Source of the DNA: Clavaria fumosa
Lineage: Eukaryota > Basidiomycota > Agaricomycetes > Agaricales > Clavariaceae
DNA length: 64,000 bases
NCBI GenBank assembly: GCA_951802425.1
Contig: OX637803.1
Coordinates: 930,001-994,000 of the forward strand
Direction of reading: 5' to 3'
Shown here: piece after piece, positions 12,842-24,774 of the stretch
How the letters are laid out: the number at the start of each line of letters is the position of its first letter
Numbering within the stretch: the first letter of the stretch is position 1
Made by a program: the position numbers and the translations under genes
Notes under the pieces: model-generated
Told to the model about the DNA's origin: nothing
Seen by the model: the letters and a program-made list of their open reading frames with translations, nothing else
Databases searched by the model: none

Positions 12842-13453
12842 TTACCGCTTCGGGGCGAGAGACGACCTAGACAACCCTAGTGCCAGCTCCGGCTTATGTG
12901 AGACGCGCCTCAACGCCTCGTGATATGACACAAGTTCCCGCACCCGCTGGTGCATCTCCTCCCAGTTGCTTTCGAGCTTGGTAACATTAAGCTCGAAGAA
13001 ATGAAACGTTGCCGCGTCCGTGTTGGTCTGGCCCAGGTCTCTCGTGATCTCTCCTCGTAAACCGGCTGATTGGGAAGCGGGGACGGGCAAGAAGTGAGGA
13101 GAGGGAGGTGGAATGACGGGTGGTAAACTGACCTTCTTCAAATGCTTCACGCAGGGCGGCTGCACGCAACGACTCGTCTGTGGGCTCCAAGCCGCCTTTA
13201 GGTACTGCAAACCGGGGGGTGGAAGTCAATGCGACGTGTCGACGACGTAAACGTGCATCCGGCCAAGTCTCCTCGCCGTTGTGCACGCGCATGACATGGA
13301 AGGGGAAATAACGAAGTCGAAAATGAAGCTTCACTCACACACCCAGAGACCTTTCCGAGTCCGGCTTGTGATGACGACGATCTGGCCCGTCTCTTTAATG
13401 ATTGGGATCGCGCAGCACACGACTCGTGGCGACGAACGTCCTTTGGTAGCCAT
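12842..13453 (-). CDS. Nudix hydrolase, diphosphoinositol-polyphosphate phosphohydrolase-like
   Basis: The ATG at 13453 begins MATKGRSSPRVVCCAIPIIK, followed by VVITSRTRKGLWVLPKGGLE. The Nudix box spans two exons and reads GGLEPTDESLRAAALREAFE then EAGL, matching G-x5-E-x7-R-E-U-x-E-E-x-G-U with all catalytic glutamates. WVLPKGG before the box is typical of the Aps1/DDP1/DIPP subfamily, which cleaves diphosphoinositol polyphosphates and diadenosine polyphosphates. Introns sit in TRKGLWV|LPKGG (donor GTGAGT, phase 1) and FEE|AGL. The C-terminal part (HFFELNVTKLESNWEEMHQR) fits the family's last strand and helix. About 150 residues. Substrate is inferred from the family only. Confidence 0.85.
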
Positions 13454-14243
13454 TGCAAGAAATACAATGATTGTGCGAGCGGAGGTGGTGGTAAGAAAAA
13501 CAAATTATAGGCAGGGATGAGGGGTGGCTCTTGAGTCGGTACAGGCGACCAGAATTAGCGCGCCAAATTGTTTTGAGTGAGCTTCCGTCAGCGTCAGAGA
13601 GGCTCTGCGTGTGGCGATGGGCGCCGGAACGGATCAGAATGATTCGCCTTTTTTTTTAAACCGACTATTTTCAAAAAAAAAATTAGGGAAAAAAAAAAAG
13701 GTGCTAGAAATGAGGTTGAGCGAGCGCAGTAGAGTAAAAGTAGCGCCGAACTTTTTCTTTTTTTTTTCCTAGATGGAGATGTTGAGCGGGTTATGAAGCG
13801 GTAAGGTGATGGTAGTGAAAAGGGGATGAGTGAATGGGATGGCGTCGAGGGAGCGAAAGGAGAGCTATTATTTTGAGAGAGGGGAGTAAATATACGGGAC
13901 AGGATTAGGCTGTGGCCGCATCGCGTGTGTCTTGTTGTTGTTGTAGTTTACTGGGGAACAGTGTGCCAGTGCCAGCCAGTCATCCCCGGGGAACAAGACC
14001 TCAGCCACACACACACATAATATTATTTGGGTGGTTTACGGCATCGCATCATGGTTAATTCGGACGCACGTTCTTCGGCATCGGAGCCGGTGTTGCTGCT
14101 TAAAAAACCAGTGTTGTTGTTGTTCACCATTGTGGCAAAATCGAAAATTATAATATATAAATATCCTATCCTACGCTCATTCATTCCATCTGTAATGATG
14201 ACTCGTTACAAAGGTCAGTATAACCATGGGTAAGGACACCAAC
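13454..14243. other. Intergenic region with poly-A/poly-T runs
   Basis: About 790 bp upstream of the Nudix gene and downstream of the ZIP gene. It contains several A or T homopolymers (13651-13700 and 13752-13769), a short GTTGTTGTTGT tract near 13932 and no coding signal. It presumably holds the Nudix promoter. Confidence 0.4.
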
Positions 14244-16367
14244 TCACGCTACTAGAAACATGCACAACACCCCAAATGTCATCGCTGCGAACTAGGAACA
14301 GACAACACCGTCAAATAGTTGAATAAAATATGAACTACCTACCCCCTCCTCACCTCGCGCAGTGCTTGCTTGCCGCTTTTGCTTTCGGAGAGTAACCTGC
14401 GGAATTAAGCTCGCCCTGAGTATATAATCCCAACCCCGCTTTTTTTTTTTGCTTGCTTTCGAAGCAAGAGAAAAAAGATGGAGAAATCCACACACGTTGG
14501 TAAAACAGCCACCGCTCCGATGTACAGAAATCCGCCGGCTACCGCCGGGATAACCTAGAAAACCCCCATATTGGGATAAGAACAACACGGGTTCATAGTG
14601 CTTCGCGCACCAAATCGGCAGCGTGAGCCGTCGTTCCCAGGATCCCCGGAGCGTCTTGGCGAACCCCAGCTGCTAAGTCTATCGCGCCGCTGTCGTGCGA
14701 CGACGCAGATACATTGTGGATCGCGATACCAAGAAACGTGCTATCAATACAGCCAATGGTGTTGATCGGCGTTGCCATAAAATAACATCATCAGTCCCAC
14801 GCGGTTGCTCAATGACTGACGCTCGTCCTTACCCGACCTAATGCGTGTAGTGTGCCAAAGGAGCAGGCACACACACAGAGACACACATATATACACAGTG
14901 CGAAGATGCAACGAGGCACACAGATTTAGACCATGGTCAGCATGGTCGCGAATGGATCAATGGAGATAGCGACGTACGAATGCCCCGATGGCTGTCAGAA
15001 ACTGAGATTGCATGGCTTGCCGTTTGGTAAACCCGCTGCGCACGAGGATGGAGTAATCCGCAATCTCGTGAGGTATCTCGTGTGCAAAGCATGCTAGGGT
15101 GGTCGTCGCGCCGATAAGGGGTGACGAATAGAAAGAAGCGGCCATGCTGGACCTCTCAGGTCAGGCGAGTTGTGACGTCCTTTTTTTCTCCAGTAAAAAA
15201 ATTGACACGCACGCAAGCCCGTCGGTTCTGCGTCATGGTCCGTGAGATAAGATAGCAGCGAGCAAATGGGCAAAGGCTTCACATGTTGTGCACAAAATCT
15301 CCGAACAGGTTGAGATACGCCGATAGCTTCGATGGGGAATTGGACACCTTAGGAGGGCTCTCTTCAGGAACCGGCGCGGCTACCCCATTCGTGCTCTCTG
15401 AGCCTCGAAATCGTAGATTATCCTTGCTGACAGAAGCCGATACCCCAGTCACCTTCTCTGCAACCTCGTCATGGACATGCGTGTGAGTATGCCCAGAATG
15501 AGAATGTCCCAGCGTCTCGTCACCGCCACCCAGAACACGCAACGATTTCTCCATGACGAAGAAAGCGGCAAAACCCACAAAGACGGCGAGCCTTTGAGCA
15601 AAACCAATTTCTGTATAAGACTGATATCGCCAAATAAGGTCTGAGTCGCACCCCACGATAATGTTCCTCTTTTCCTCCACCATGACAAAATGGACTCCGG
15701 GGCCTTGGTGTTCTCCCATGAACGAGTGGGGCACGAGATGCAGAAAGACGTCAGACAACAGGCCCCCAGTCTGGAAGGAAGAAGTGCCGGGTGACGGTCA
15801 TGACCAATTTTTACAACATCAAAAAAGGCACAGAAGCTGCGCTCACGGCAAAAGCAGTCATCGTGTTCAGGGTATTGGCGTTGATTTCCGCAGGTATGAA
15901 GGCGAGGATGAAATTGGGGACGCTGACAACCGCCCATGAGTCATTCGACCAAAAGAAAACTAGACCGGAGAAACGCACGAGCTGATGTAGAACGTCCCAA
16001 GAACTATGAGCGATAGCCATCAACACGGGGCGACTACATAGAACCCCAACTCGCTTTTTACTCACTAGCATTCCAGCCAGGCCCGAACGGAAACAGCCAC
16101 GAAAAGACTTGGCGCATGACCGGGGACTCTGTGCCCTCCAGATGCTCTTTGAGGGCGCTGAGCTGTTGGATTGGCCGACATTGGTGGATTTCTGTCTCCT
16201 ATGACGGACACGTCAATGAGTCGCGCTGCTCACATGAGGCAAACCTGAAGAAAAAAAAAACCGACCAAGACAGTCAACGCAGTCAAGTCATCTGCCTTCT
16301 CTCCGGAGACCAAACAAGCAAAGAGCGCCAATACCACCAGCACGAACTGGATGCGTAAGGGCGACAT
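14244..16367 (-). CDS. ZIP family zinc transporter (YKE4/SLC39A7-like)
   Basis: The ATG at 16367 starts a signal-anchor (MSPLRIQFVLVVLALFACLV). The spliced protein continues with MRQVFSWLFPFGPGWNAS, ALLGTFYISSVPNFILAFI, and TGGLLSDVFLHLVPHSFMGE, then a His-rich loop (GHSHSGHTHTHVHDE). The zinc-translocation helices follow: LTDGLAMAASFYSSPLIG and ACFAHEIPHEIADYSILV, the HNxxDG/HEIPHE signature of the LIV-1 subfamily. The last exons give AGGFLYIGAVAVLPTLL, SESKSGKQALRE and FAAMTFGVLCMFLVA, stopping at 14244. Such proteins export zinc from ER/Golgi lumen to cytosol. At least eight introns are needed. In the first HN-x-x-DG helix the Asn codon falls at an exon border and was not resolved. Order and C-terminal anatomy match the family well. 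Confidence 0.85.
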
Positions 16368-16814
16368 AACGGGAGGTGCAGAATTTCGGAATTCGGCAGC
16401 AGAGAGCCGACGACCCTCCCATCACGAAAACATCAAGAAATAACTGTCTACTACCGCGACGCGTTCTCGTTTTAGTCCAGAATGACCCTTACAATCCGAC
16501 CGCAGCAATCATTCCAGCCAGTTCGGAATTGCACTCATGAGTAAAAATCATGGCTAGCGGCGGGGCGATAGCAATCATCTTCCTCCGAGCCATTGACGAT
16601 TGACATCTGACCCCAAATGTGTCAAGCCAGAACCTCCTTTGACATACTACAGAAGAAGCAAATACAGCTACGTACAAACTCAACGTGGGCAGGCCGAGCT
16701 TGACGTACTTGAATTCGGAGTGATCGTTAAGAATTCTCAGCTCAAGGAACGCGTCGTGCACGTTCGTGATAGGACGACCGTTTACAGACACAGAAAATAT
16801 TCCCAAACTGTGTT
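16368..16814. other. Region between ZIP start and RFC5 end, with an unexplained minus-strand open frame
   Basis: A 105-codon minus-strand frame (16489-16806) reads FSVSVNGRPITNVHDAFLEL, which faintly resembles a PDZ carboxylate loop region (VNGRPI..VHDAF), then becomes non-descript. It starts 8 bp after the RFC5 stop. It may be a gene remnant or chance; the region must also hold the ZIP promoter. Confidence 0.3.
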
Positions 16815-18453
16815 TTAATCAAAGCCCGACATGTCGATGTCGTACAGAAAATGCTACACTCACGTTCAGTCCAAGCACGCTCAACTGTACCCCGAAGTAC
16901 TCACCTTATAGAGGCTCATCACTTTCACGACCCAAGCTTCGAGATGATAAATTTTTTTGTTGCCCACGCACATCCGAACCTCCTAGAAAGCGCTTCATTA
17001 GTCGACACATCTCGGGCCTGATGCCGCACGGCTCACATATATCGCAGCCCAATGCATGATATCTGCTTTTAAGGTCTCGTCCACACGCTCAACCACGCGA
17101 TCAGCGACAGTCTAAATTTCGTATCAGTCACGCTATAATCTGATTGTCGGGATATGCAGAGCGCCGCGTACCTTCAGTATTATGCTCGGCGGGATGCAAT
17201 GACTTAGCAGCTCATAAAACTTCGACCTCACGTCCATGACGCGTGCTGGTGACTGCTCGCCCACTATAAGGTCTGCTACTTTGTGACAATACGTTTCCCA
17301 GTCTGGTTTCGCGATGGAGATCGGGCCTGACAAGTCGGGACTGTTTACGGAGACGTGATAAGGAAGGGAATGCACTATAGAAATGTGGCTCACGATTGCA
17401 TCTTCAGCGCCTCCAGAACGAGAATGGCTTTGCGCAGATTGCCGCCTGAATCCTCGGCAATTTTTTCTGCGACGTCGGGTGGGAGATCAAATCCCGCTCG
17501 TCTCGCGACAAAACCCAAGACAACCACGATCTGCCAAAGTTGAGCATGTAAGGGGGGTGGCGTCGTAAAATACCACAATGGCAGAGCCACCTTTTCCAGG
17601 GATGGGGCAGCCACACGCATCAAGAGACAGCGGCTCTTGATAGGCGCGATGAGCCGGCTGGTGCTGTTGGCGCACAGAATGATACGTAGGTTCGACATGT
17701 ACTTCTCCATAGTGCGACGAAGGGCCGCCTGCGCGTCTCGCGACAGCGAATCTGCCTCGTTTATGATCACAACTAGGGAAAAACATGAGGATCAATAAGT
17801 GAGGCAAATAAGGATGTTGAGAGACGGCCGGTGACCTTTGAATCGCTGCTTAGCGCTCAGGTCGACTTGCTGCGTTTGCGCGATCTCTTTCAAGACATCT
17901 TGTATGACTATTTTGTCATAGTTCCCTGCTTCGCTGCGAGTTTGATCTGATAAAACGTTGTCTACGCAGCCACGAAACCGCGACACACCTTGGCGTGATC
18001 TCGATATGAAAGTTGCTCTGGACAATGTTGATCTCCAGCTTCCGTCGACTTGGTGAAAGGAACACACGCTGGTCGATCTTGAGCTAAGTTTCGTCGCATG
18101 CGCTAAGTCTAAGCAAACTCGTAAGAGGATGTAAAACGGATAAGTGCGAACCTTCTCCACCCCGGAGCCGAAGAGCTGCCTCAGCGTAGCAGATATCCGG
18201 GTCTTCTTCCCGGCTCCCGATGGCCCGTAGAAAAGCATGTGAGGGAAATCTCCTGACCCAGCCTGACGACTTTTTTCAGAAAGACCAATCCGGCTTCCCA
18301 ACGGAGGGGCTACGCACAAGGGCCTTGAGCCGGTTCGACAGCTCCTCATGGTAATGTAAGTCGTCTAGAGTCCTCGGGCGGAACTACATTGTAGAAGTCA
18401 GATTATGCTTGTTGTACATTGCAATGTCTGACCTGGTCTACCCAGAGCGACAT
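16815..18453 (-). CDS. RFC5: Replication factor C subunit 5 (yeast Rfc5, human RFC3)
   Basis: Small subunit of the clamp loader that puts PCNA on DNA. The ATG at 18453 gives MSLWVDQ, then FRPRTLDDLHYHEELSNRLK, the Walker A variant MLFYGPSGAGKKTRI, VIINEADSLSRDAQAALRR with the NEAD Walker B variant characteristic of this subunit, and TSRLIAPIKSRCLLMR with the SRC arginine-finger motif. The collar follows (SHCIPPSIILK, TLKADIMHWAAIYE), and the C-terminus reads KKIYHLEAWVVKVMSLYKHF, ending at the TAA at 16815-16817. GKK instead of GKT/S and the NEAD box separate Rfc5 from the other RFC subunits and suggest a degenerate ATPase site, as in the family. About eight short introns. Divergent from nothing close; a PEX11-like gene ends 188 bp beyond its start. 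Confidence 0.93.
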
Positions 18454-18640
18454 CGAAGCGAAGGTTATGAGCAACGCGTTCGTCACGCGACGCGAGCCGT
18501 CACATCACACGCAACTATTATTTGTATTCTCAATCCAATTACTGTACTGTAATGCTCTAAACTGAGAGTCAATTAGTTGGCGATGCAATGATACACCATA
18601 TATAATACCAATCTTCAGTGCGGTCAGCAAAATGAGAAAT

Positions 18641-19805
18641 TTAGCCGGAGACATCGTAGGAAATCGTGGGGGGAGTGGTGTCAGGGGCAGCAGAAGCGGA
18701 TGGTCCTGGCGCAGGACAATCATCTGTGTTGGTGACGATAGGTGGTAACGCGGTCGCCTTCCAGCCGCTTCGGAAGGAGGCTACAGCCGCGATCGTTCCA
18801 AATATGCCCACCCAAATCTACACGAAACAGGCATCAGAGCTTCGTTGTACAACGGGATCTCTTAATTTCTCACTTCGTTGGAGAAAAGGCCGTTCTTCAA
18901 GGACCTGACGGCAAGTCAGAGGGGTTTTATGTGAGAGTGCAACATGATGGCATACCAATGGAGGGTAAGGGGGAGGTAGCCGACGTTGACAACGACCTCA
19001 TTCCAGAATGCATCCCGTCTCTGACTGATCTCCATCTTCTCTGAAGCGCTTAGACCACTTCCTTTGACTTTACTTAGGGCTTTTTCGCGCAGCTTTAACA
19101 GCTTCCTGTCCTCCCTCAAGTGTGCGAATTGCAAAATTACATACAGCGCCCAAAATCGGCAGGACCACATGGAGAGTGTGTCAGGATTTACCGGGAACGA
19201 GGTTAGTCGGGGCGGGAGAAGTGATTGAAGCATTGGTATCCTTGCGGGAATCACCCCATGGGAGCGCACGTACGAGAGATGCTCGAGGGGGTAATATATG
19301 AGCATTGACCATCCTTGGAGTCGTTCTATGGTAAGTAAATTGCGCGTGGGAGGCGGGTTACGCTCCAAGGCTATTAGCCATTGTATGATTGGAAGAAGAC
19401 CTTGTTCCGGGTCAGTCAGACTGCCGCATAGCACAATTTGAACGGGGACTTACCCCAAATTCTCCATAGCGTCCGTGAGTCACCGATGATATTGCCAAGT
19501 TTGAGATAACTATGAGCCGTGCGGCTCGTGGGATACGACCGTAGACCGGCACGATATTGAAGCTTTGCACGCAAGTGGTATAAAGGTGCTAAGACCTTCA
19601 CAGCATATTGAATGATCTATTTTAACGTCAATGAGTTATTCGATAACAAAAAAAATAGATCAGTCTGCTCGCCATGAAGAGCTTGCTAAAATTTTCTATT
19701 TCATGAGACATTCTGCAAATGCTGCCATGATCGAGACACGCACTCGGTGCCGCTCCATGTTCCAAGATATCGCACCAGGTGGTCTAGGATCCTCGAAGAC
19801 GGCAT
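18641..19805 (-). CDS. Peroxisomal membrane protein, PEX11C-like
   Basis: Exon 1 from the ATG at 19805 gives MPSSRILDHLVRYLGTWSGT. The next exon continues IIQYAVKVLAPLYHLRAKLQ, then GDSRTLWRIWG, LLPIIQWLIALERNPPP, RLQGWSMLIYYPLEHLSYVR, a charged loop (HLREDRKLLKLREKALSKVK), and the C-terminal membrane segment WVGIFGTIAAVASFRSGWKA. The opening (ldhlv.YL.t.sG), the amphipathic helix and the YYPLEH motif match fungal PEX11C/PEX11 proteins, which elongate and divide peroxisomes. The tail after the last helix is Pro/Ser/Thr-rich. Introns include one after TEC (phase 0) and one splitting HW|SLKNGLF. Assignment to PEX11C rather than PEX11 proper rests on pattern memory. Confidence 0.8.
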
Positions 19806-20581
19806 ACATGCAAATGACCCAAGAATGAGGTCATTCAGCCGAGCAAGTGTGAGGGGTTTTGAGGAGATGGGCATTGCTACCTACGAGGCAGAGGTGCGGG
19901 TGTGCGGGGATGCTGTAAGTGTCCAGGAGACCGTTCCCGACGCGTGACCCGTGCGAACTTTTGTTGCATTGCTTCCTATAAAAATCCCGCTGCGACACGT
20001 TGTTTGGATTCTTTGAACAACCATTATGTCGAGGACTCAAAAGTTCGGGCTCGGTATCAGCGCTCCCGCCTCCTTGTCCGCGTTCCCGTCCTCTAGATTA
20101 ATCTGGGGCGCTGCTCTCTGCCACTCCATGTATCACCACTTTGACCGATTTCTAGCCCTTTCCCGGAGGTGCCGCCCAGTGCTGGCACCCATGACGGCGA
20201 GGAAGATCTCGGAAGGGGGTATTTTGGTATACGAGAGGAGCCTTACATATCCATGTATCACTACGACATTATGTACGAGTCCTCGACCAGCATGTAGTTC
20301 TCACATAGAATGGGCAACCTTTTGATGGATCAACGTCACTTGATGTACTGTACAAGAACGAGGCTCAATCTCGATTTGAAAATACAGTACTGATACATGG
20401 CACACAATTGCCCAACCAGCCGTAACAATCGCACGTACGATAAGTGTACACCGTCCAAACGAAAAGAGAGTTGCACGCCGCTATTATGAACAAAAGCTGT
20501 AACGTAGCACCAAGAAATCGAAGGCGTCGAGGCAGTTACAATAGCCCTAAAAACGGTACGGGAAACAGAGAAAGGAGGCTC
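19806..20581. other. Intergenic region between PEX11C-like and G-alpha genes
   Basis: About 775 bp. It lies upstream of the PEX11C-like start and downstream of the G-alpha stop. A plus-strand open frame at 20026-20325 has no recognisable content. I see no RNA gene. Confidence 0.4.
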
Positions 20582-22545
20582 TCAGACAAGCGAGGCGGAC
20601 TGCAGATATCCGCGGAAAATGGAGTCTCGGACTTCGAGCGTTGTCAGCAACTGACGAGAAACAGATGGGGGATATCACAGTACCATTCCTTATGAGACTT
20701 TGAGTCGCTTTGGTATTCTGAAAGTAAATGAGAATGGTATACCAGCGCATAGCACAAGCGAATACGTACAATGACGCTGGTGAAGTGAGTATACAGGACT
20801 CTCCTCTTCTCATTGCTCTTCCTATGAACTTGCAGGAAGTGAGCGCGGAAATATTGTGAAACGGTTTCATAATCATTAGGGCGATCTCCGAACGACGTAA
20901 TGCTGTATAATTCGGTCACCGCATTAAAGGCTCATTGCGCGGAGACGAGATAAATAACTTACTATTTCTTGACCCGGACGCCCGCGTCTAATTTGGCCTG
21001 CAAGATGTCGGTCTTGTCTTCACATGGTGAGATGCATGTTAGTATCACCTCGAACTGCACAGAAATCGTGACAGGAAATTACTTAGAAAGAGAACCAGAT
21101 GGATCGCTTTGAGCAAAGGGTTGGTGCAAATCTGGGTGAATAGTTGCAAAGAATCATCAATCCTGTTCACTTGTGGGTCCTCTTCGAGGTACTAGCGAAC
21201 GATCAGAAATGAACTTGCGTTCGCCCCACGCGACTCACTTGGTCAAAGGCGCTGACAGGAGCGACGAATATAATGACGTTGACATCGTCAAAATAGGGTG
21301 CCCAAGCGTGGCGTTGCCCTCGTGCGCCCCCAACGTCATATATTCGCCAAGTCACAAGCTTGCCATGGATATTAACCTCGAAGGTATCTTCGGTGACGCC
21401 CATGGTCCGGATGCGTGCATGTAGAATGTCATCTGAATAGATGCCTATCAGACAGCTACAAAGATATTCAGGTTGGACAAACCAGTCGAAGGAATGTAGT
21501 CTGGCGTTGCGATGCGCATAATATTGTCCAAACAGCTGTACCCAAGTGTGAACACACGTAATTCTCATCGGTAATCACCAACGTACTATGTTGCCCAATC
21601 CTCCATTCTCAGACGCCTGCTCACGAGGGCTGCCTTGACAGAATGATGCTGCCATAACGATTGAATGTCTTCCTTGCATGCGTCTAGCATGTTGGCAACC
21701 TCCTCCACTAACGGGACCGCGGATCTATCCCCGTTCTTGTCTTGCGGATTGCTTGATGGCGCCCGTGTTCTCTTCCCTTTGAAAGGGAGTGCGAATCCAC
21801 GGGTCTGCCAGTCGCTGCGCACAAATATGTTTGCTAGACCTGTGTGGGTAACAGCCGTTCCATCGCTTAGGAGCTCGGCCATACTACTCTCTGCGGCGAC
21901 GAGGGGTGAGAGGCGGAGGCGAAGGTTTGCAATCTGGTAGCTTTCAGGCGTTGGCGCTTGTCTAGTGGGCGTAAGGCGACCGGGAAGATTCTGGTCCGAG
22001 AGAGAAGCAATATCGGGCGTGGAAGATGTCTCTCTTGGTGTGCGTGTTCCGGAGGAGGGTTCGGCGTCGTGCGACGTATCCATAGTCATGATGATATGCT
22101 TGATGGCGCATATAACATTGAAATAAATGACCGCTGAAAAATACGTCATCAGGCTCCGACAAGAGAATGCCCAAGCATGTGGAATCGTACTTCTCCACGA
22201 TACGCGCTCGCTCTCGAGGACATGAGGCTTGTACATGAGCTTGAATTGTTTTTGAAATGTCGACTTTCCTGACTCTGCCTGACCTAGCAGAAGCAGCTGC
22301 GCCCTTTGTGAGTATATGCTAGTAAACTCGACAAAGAAGATGCTCACCTTGACATCTTCTTTATATTTTTTCAATTTCTCCTTTTCTCTTCGTATCTCTT
22401 CGTCAATTTGTTCAGATACGCGTCGTGCTTCTGATTCGCGCATAAGACGCGTCTTTCGTTCCACCTCAGATTCTGAAGGGGACGGCTGCAATGCTTGCGC
22501 GAGAGGGTCATCCTGAGAGTATATGGAGGGCGTGCGCAGCGACAT
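20582..22545 (-). CDS. Divergent heterotrimeric G-protein alpha subunit with altered switch II
   Basis: P-loop LLLLGQAESGKSTFQKQFK after a charged N-terminal helix. The N-terminus is MSLRTPSIYSQ, lacking the Gly2 myristoylation site. A roughly 150-residue low-complexity insertion (TRTPRETSSTPDIASLSD and following) interrupts the helical domain. Switch I is ARIRTMGVTEDTFE, keeping the catalytic Arg and Mg-binding Thr. Switch II reads DVGGARGQRHAW where canonical G-alpha has DVGGQRSERKKW, so the GTP-hydrolysing Gln is Ala. The G4 motif is FLNKTD; G5 reads TSVI rather than TCAT. The C-terminus, after correct splicing, is NTKATQSLIRNVRDSIFRGY and ends LQSASLV. Such long G-alpha paralogs are expanded in Agaricomycetes. 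GTPase loss is an inference from the missing Gln. Confidence 0.88.
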
Positions 22546-22700
22546 AATGGCGACAAAGAGGAAAGCTTGAATAAAGGATAGACTGGGGTCAGAAAGGGAT
22601 GATATTGATTATTGATACTGTAGTGACAATTGCGATGCAGCGCTCATGGGATGTCCGTTACGTAATTGATTGCCGCGCCGAAATTCACCCTTGCCTCCAC

Positions 22701-23467
22701 ATGGTGAGCCGTGTGCGGCGGTGGACTAACGTCGTGCGCTGATGCCGCTAACTTTCTGCTAGTCAGTGACTCTGCAGACCACCCATGGAGAATTGAAGGT
22801 GCTGGTGTCCTCGCCGTTGTTCTTGATCATTCATCACTGAACCTTGTTGGCAGATCGAAATCTTCTGCGAGGCGGTTCCGAAGGCTGCAGAGGTGTGTTT
22901 CAAGTTAAGCTCGCGCGAGATGCGGTCTCCAATATCCTCGACAGAATTTTCTTGCTCTTTGCGCCTCGAATTACTATGATGGATGTATCTTTCACCGCAA
23001 CATCAAGGGGTTCATGATCCAGACAGGTGATCCGACTGGAACTGGGAAGGGCGGGCAAAGTATCTGGGAAAAGCCCTTCACTGACGAGATCAGATCAACC
23101 CTCAAGGTTATGTCACTCAATTTGCTTGCCGACCACCACTGACGGCTTTGATAGTTCAACGCACGAGGCATGGTCGCTATGGCAAACTCAGGTCCGGACA
23201 GCAACAAGTCGCAGTTTTTCATCACATACGGAAAGCAGCCTCATCTCGACTCCAAATATACAATCTTCGGTAAAGTCATAGATGGCGCGGATTCCACTCT
23301 AGATGCGATGGAACGGGCGCCTGTCGACAACAAGAACAGGCCCCGCACAGAGGTCAAGTTGATCAATGCGAGTCCATGCGTTCGTTGGTCGTTCAATCAT
23401 TCGTTGACGATTTCCACAGGTCACTATTCATGCCAACCCAATCGCAGATGCTTCTCTCGCCAAGTGA
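22701..23467 (+). CDS. Cyclophilin-type peptidyl-prolyl isomerase, PPIL3/Cyp10-like
   Basis: Single-domain cyclophilin associated with the spliceosome in other eukaryotes. The ATG at 22701 is followed at once by an intron (22704-22762); then [83 protein letters not shown] and [20 protein letters not shown], ending [19 protein letters not shown] of MIQTGDP, MANSG and QFFIT keep the catalytic Arg and the proline pocket. Five introns; the last starts GC (AAT|GCGAGT) if phase is to be kept. About 160 residues, the usual size. It is divergent from the G-alpha gene, 155 bp away. Confidence 0.93.
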
Positions 23468-23586
23468 AGCACATGGCGTGCACTTCCATTCTGTGATGTA
23501 CAATTGCTTACTTTGATTGTCGTGTCGTATGTATCGTAACGCGCTCAGGCATTCCAAACGCACAAAAAGCATCTAGGACACACACG

Positions 23587-24774
23587 TTATCGCTTGATAA
23601 AATTAGCCAATTCTTTCTGTAGCTCTCGCTGTTTCTTCGCATGTTCCAGATCCTCCACGCTTCGCAAGTCATAGACGACATCTCTTATCTTGCCAAAATA
23701 CACCTTGAAGTAACATCAGCAACATCGCATGGTACACAAGGCCATCACAACCGACCTCCTGTAAAAGGTTCCTGATCTTGATTTCCATGTCCTCAATCAT
23801 TTTGCCAATATTGGTGATGTGGGAGGAAGGGTCATGCATGGGCCAATCTTGCTCCGCCTGTCAGGCGCAAACCGTGTCAGTGCGCGTATGGCCGGGCAGA
23901 TCATATCAATGGAGGATCGCCAACCTGTCTGGTCATGCTGCCGCTCAGGCTGATCTCGCCTTCTCTTCGCGAGTCGTCGTCCGCCGGTGCCTTTTCCCCA
24001 GCAGCGGGCGCGATCGCTGCTGAGCTCTCGGCCTTGCGCTCGCCGCCGCCACGCCGTGTCGTCGTGAGCTGAAGCATAATCGTGGACGTCAATTTGTAGT
24101 GAGCTTGCCGACCTCGCTCAGCCGTCTCGAAGACGTGGATCGAATCCCACAAGCCCGACGCATCGTCTGGGCTAGCCGGTTTCATCGCTTGGGCAGAATT
24201 TAACAAGAGGTCAAGCAGGACGAAAAGGAAGACCAACATTTCTTGAACAGCACGACGCCAGCGAAGCCGCCATCGTCGAGATCCCACAGGTAGACCGAGG
24301 ACACGCCGCCCTCGTAGTACCTACGCCGTTTCTTTTAGTGATGTCAGAATACCACTGTTGCGGACAACACGCACATCTCGCGATATGTATCAAATGCTTC
24401 ATTCGCGGAGATCTCGAGTTTCCGCAACTTAGGCGTAGGCACAGTTCCGTCCTCCAGCGGAGGATCGTATTCATTTGACCAGGGCGACCTGAGCATAAGA
24501 AATCAACTGCCGCCTTCCAAGCATCGAAAATAAAGCAGGTGAGGCTGGCCGAAGTGACTCACCGGTAGCTCTCTCCGTCCCTGTTGTAGTCGCACACCAG
24601 GTAGTCCTTCCCCGACGCGCGATCCGTCTTGAGCTTCAGCGGCTGGTCCACGCTGCCAAGCAAATCATCTGCGTACTCAGGGCAGATGCCCACTAGCGCT
24701 TGCACATTCTCTTCAATACGCGTCGGCGGAAGACGACGCATCAGATCCAGCATGGAGTCGACGAGGTCCGGCAT
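23587..24774 (-). CDS. CAP2: F-actin capping protein subunit beta
   Basis: Beta subunit of the heterodimer that caps actin barbed ends. The ATG at 24774 ([20 protein letters not shown]) is preferred over an upstream GTG. The protein continues [80 protein letters not shown] and [20 protein letters not shown]. An Ala/Glu/Arg-rich insert ([20 protein letters not shown]) precedes SLSGSMTRQ. The actin-binding C-terminal region includes [20 protein letters not shown] and [14 protein letters not shown], ending ELANFIKR. All conserved blocks are in order. Converges with the cyclophilin gene; the stops are about 120 bp apart. Confidence 0.93.

Noticed and set aside
20026..20325. 99-codon plus-strand frame between PEX11C-like and G-alpha genes
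   Set aside because: No motif, no coding composition and no splice continuation.
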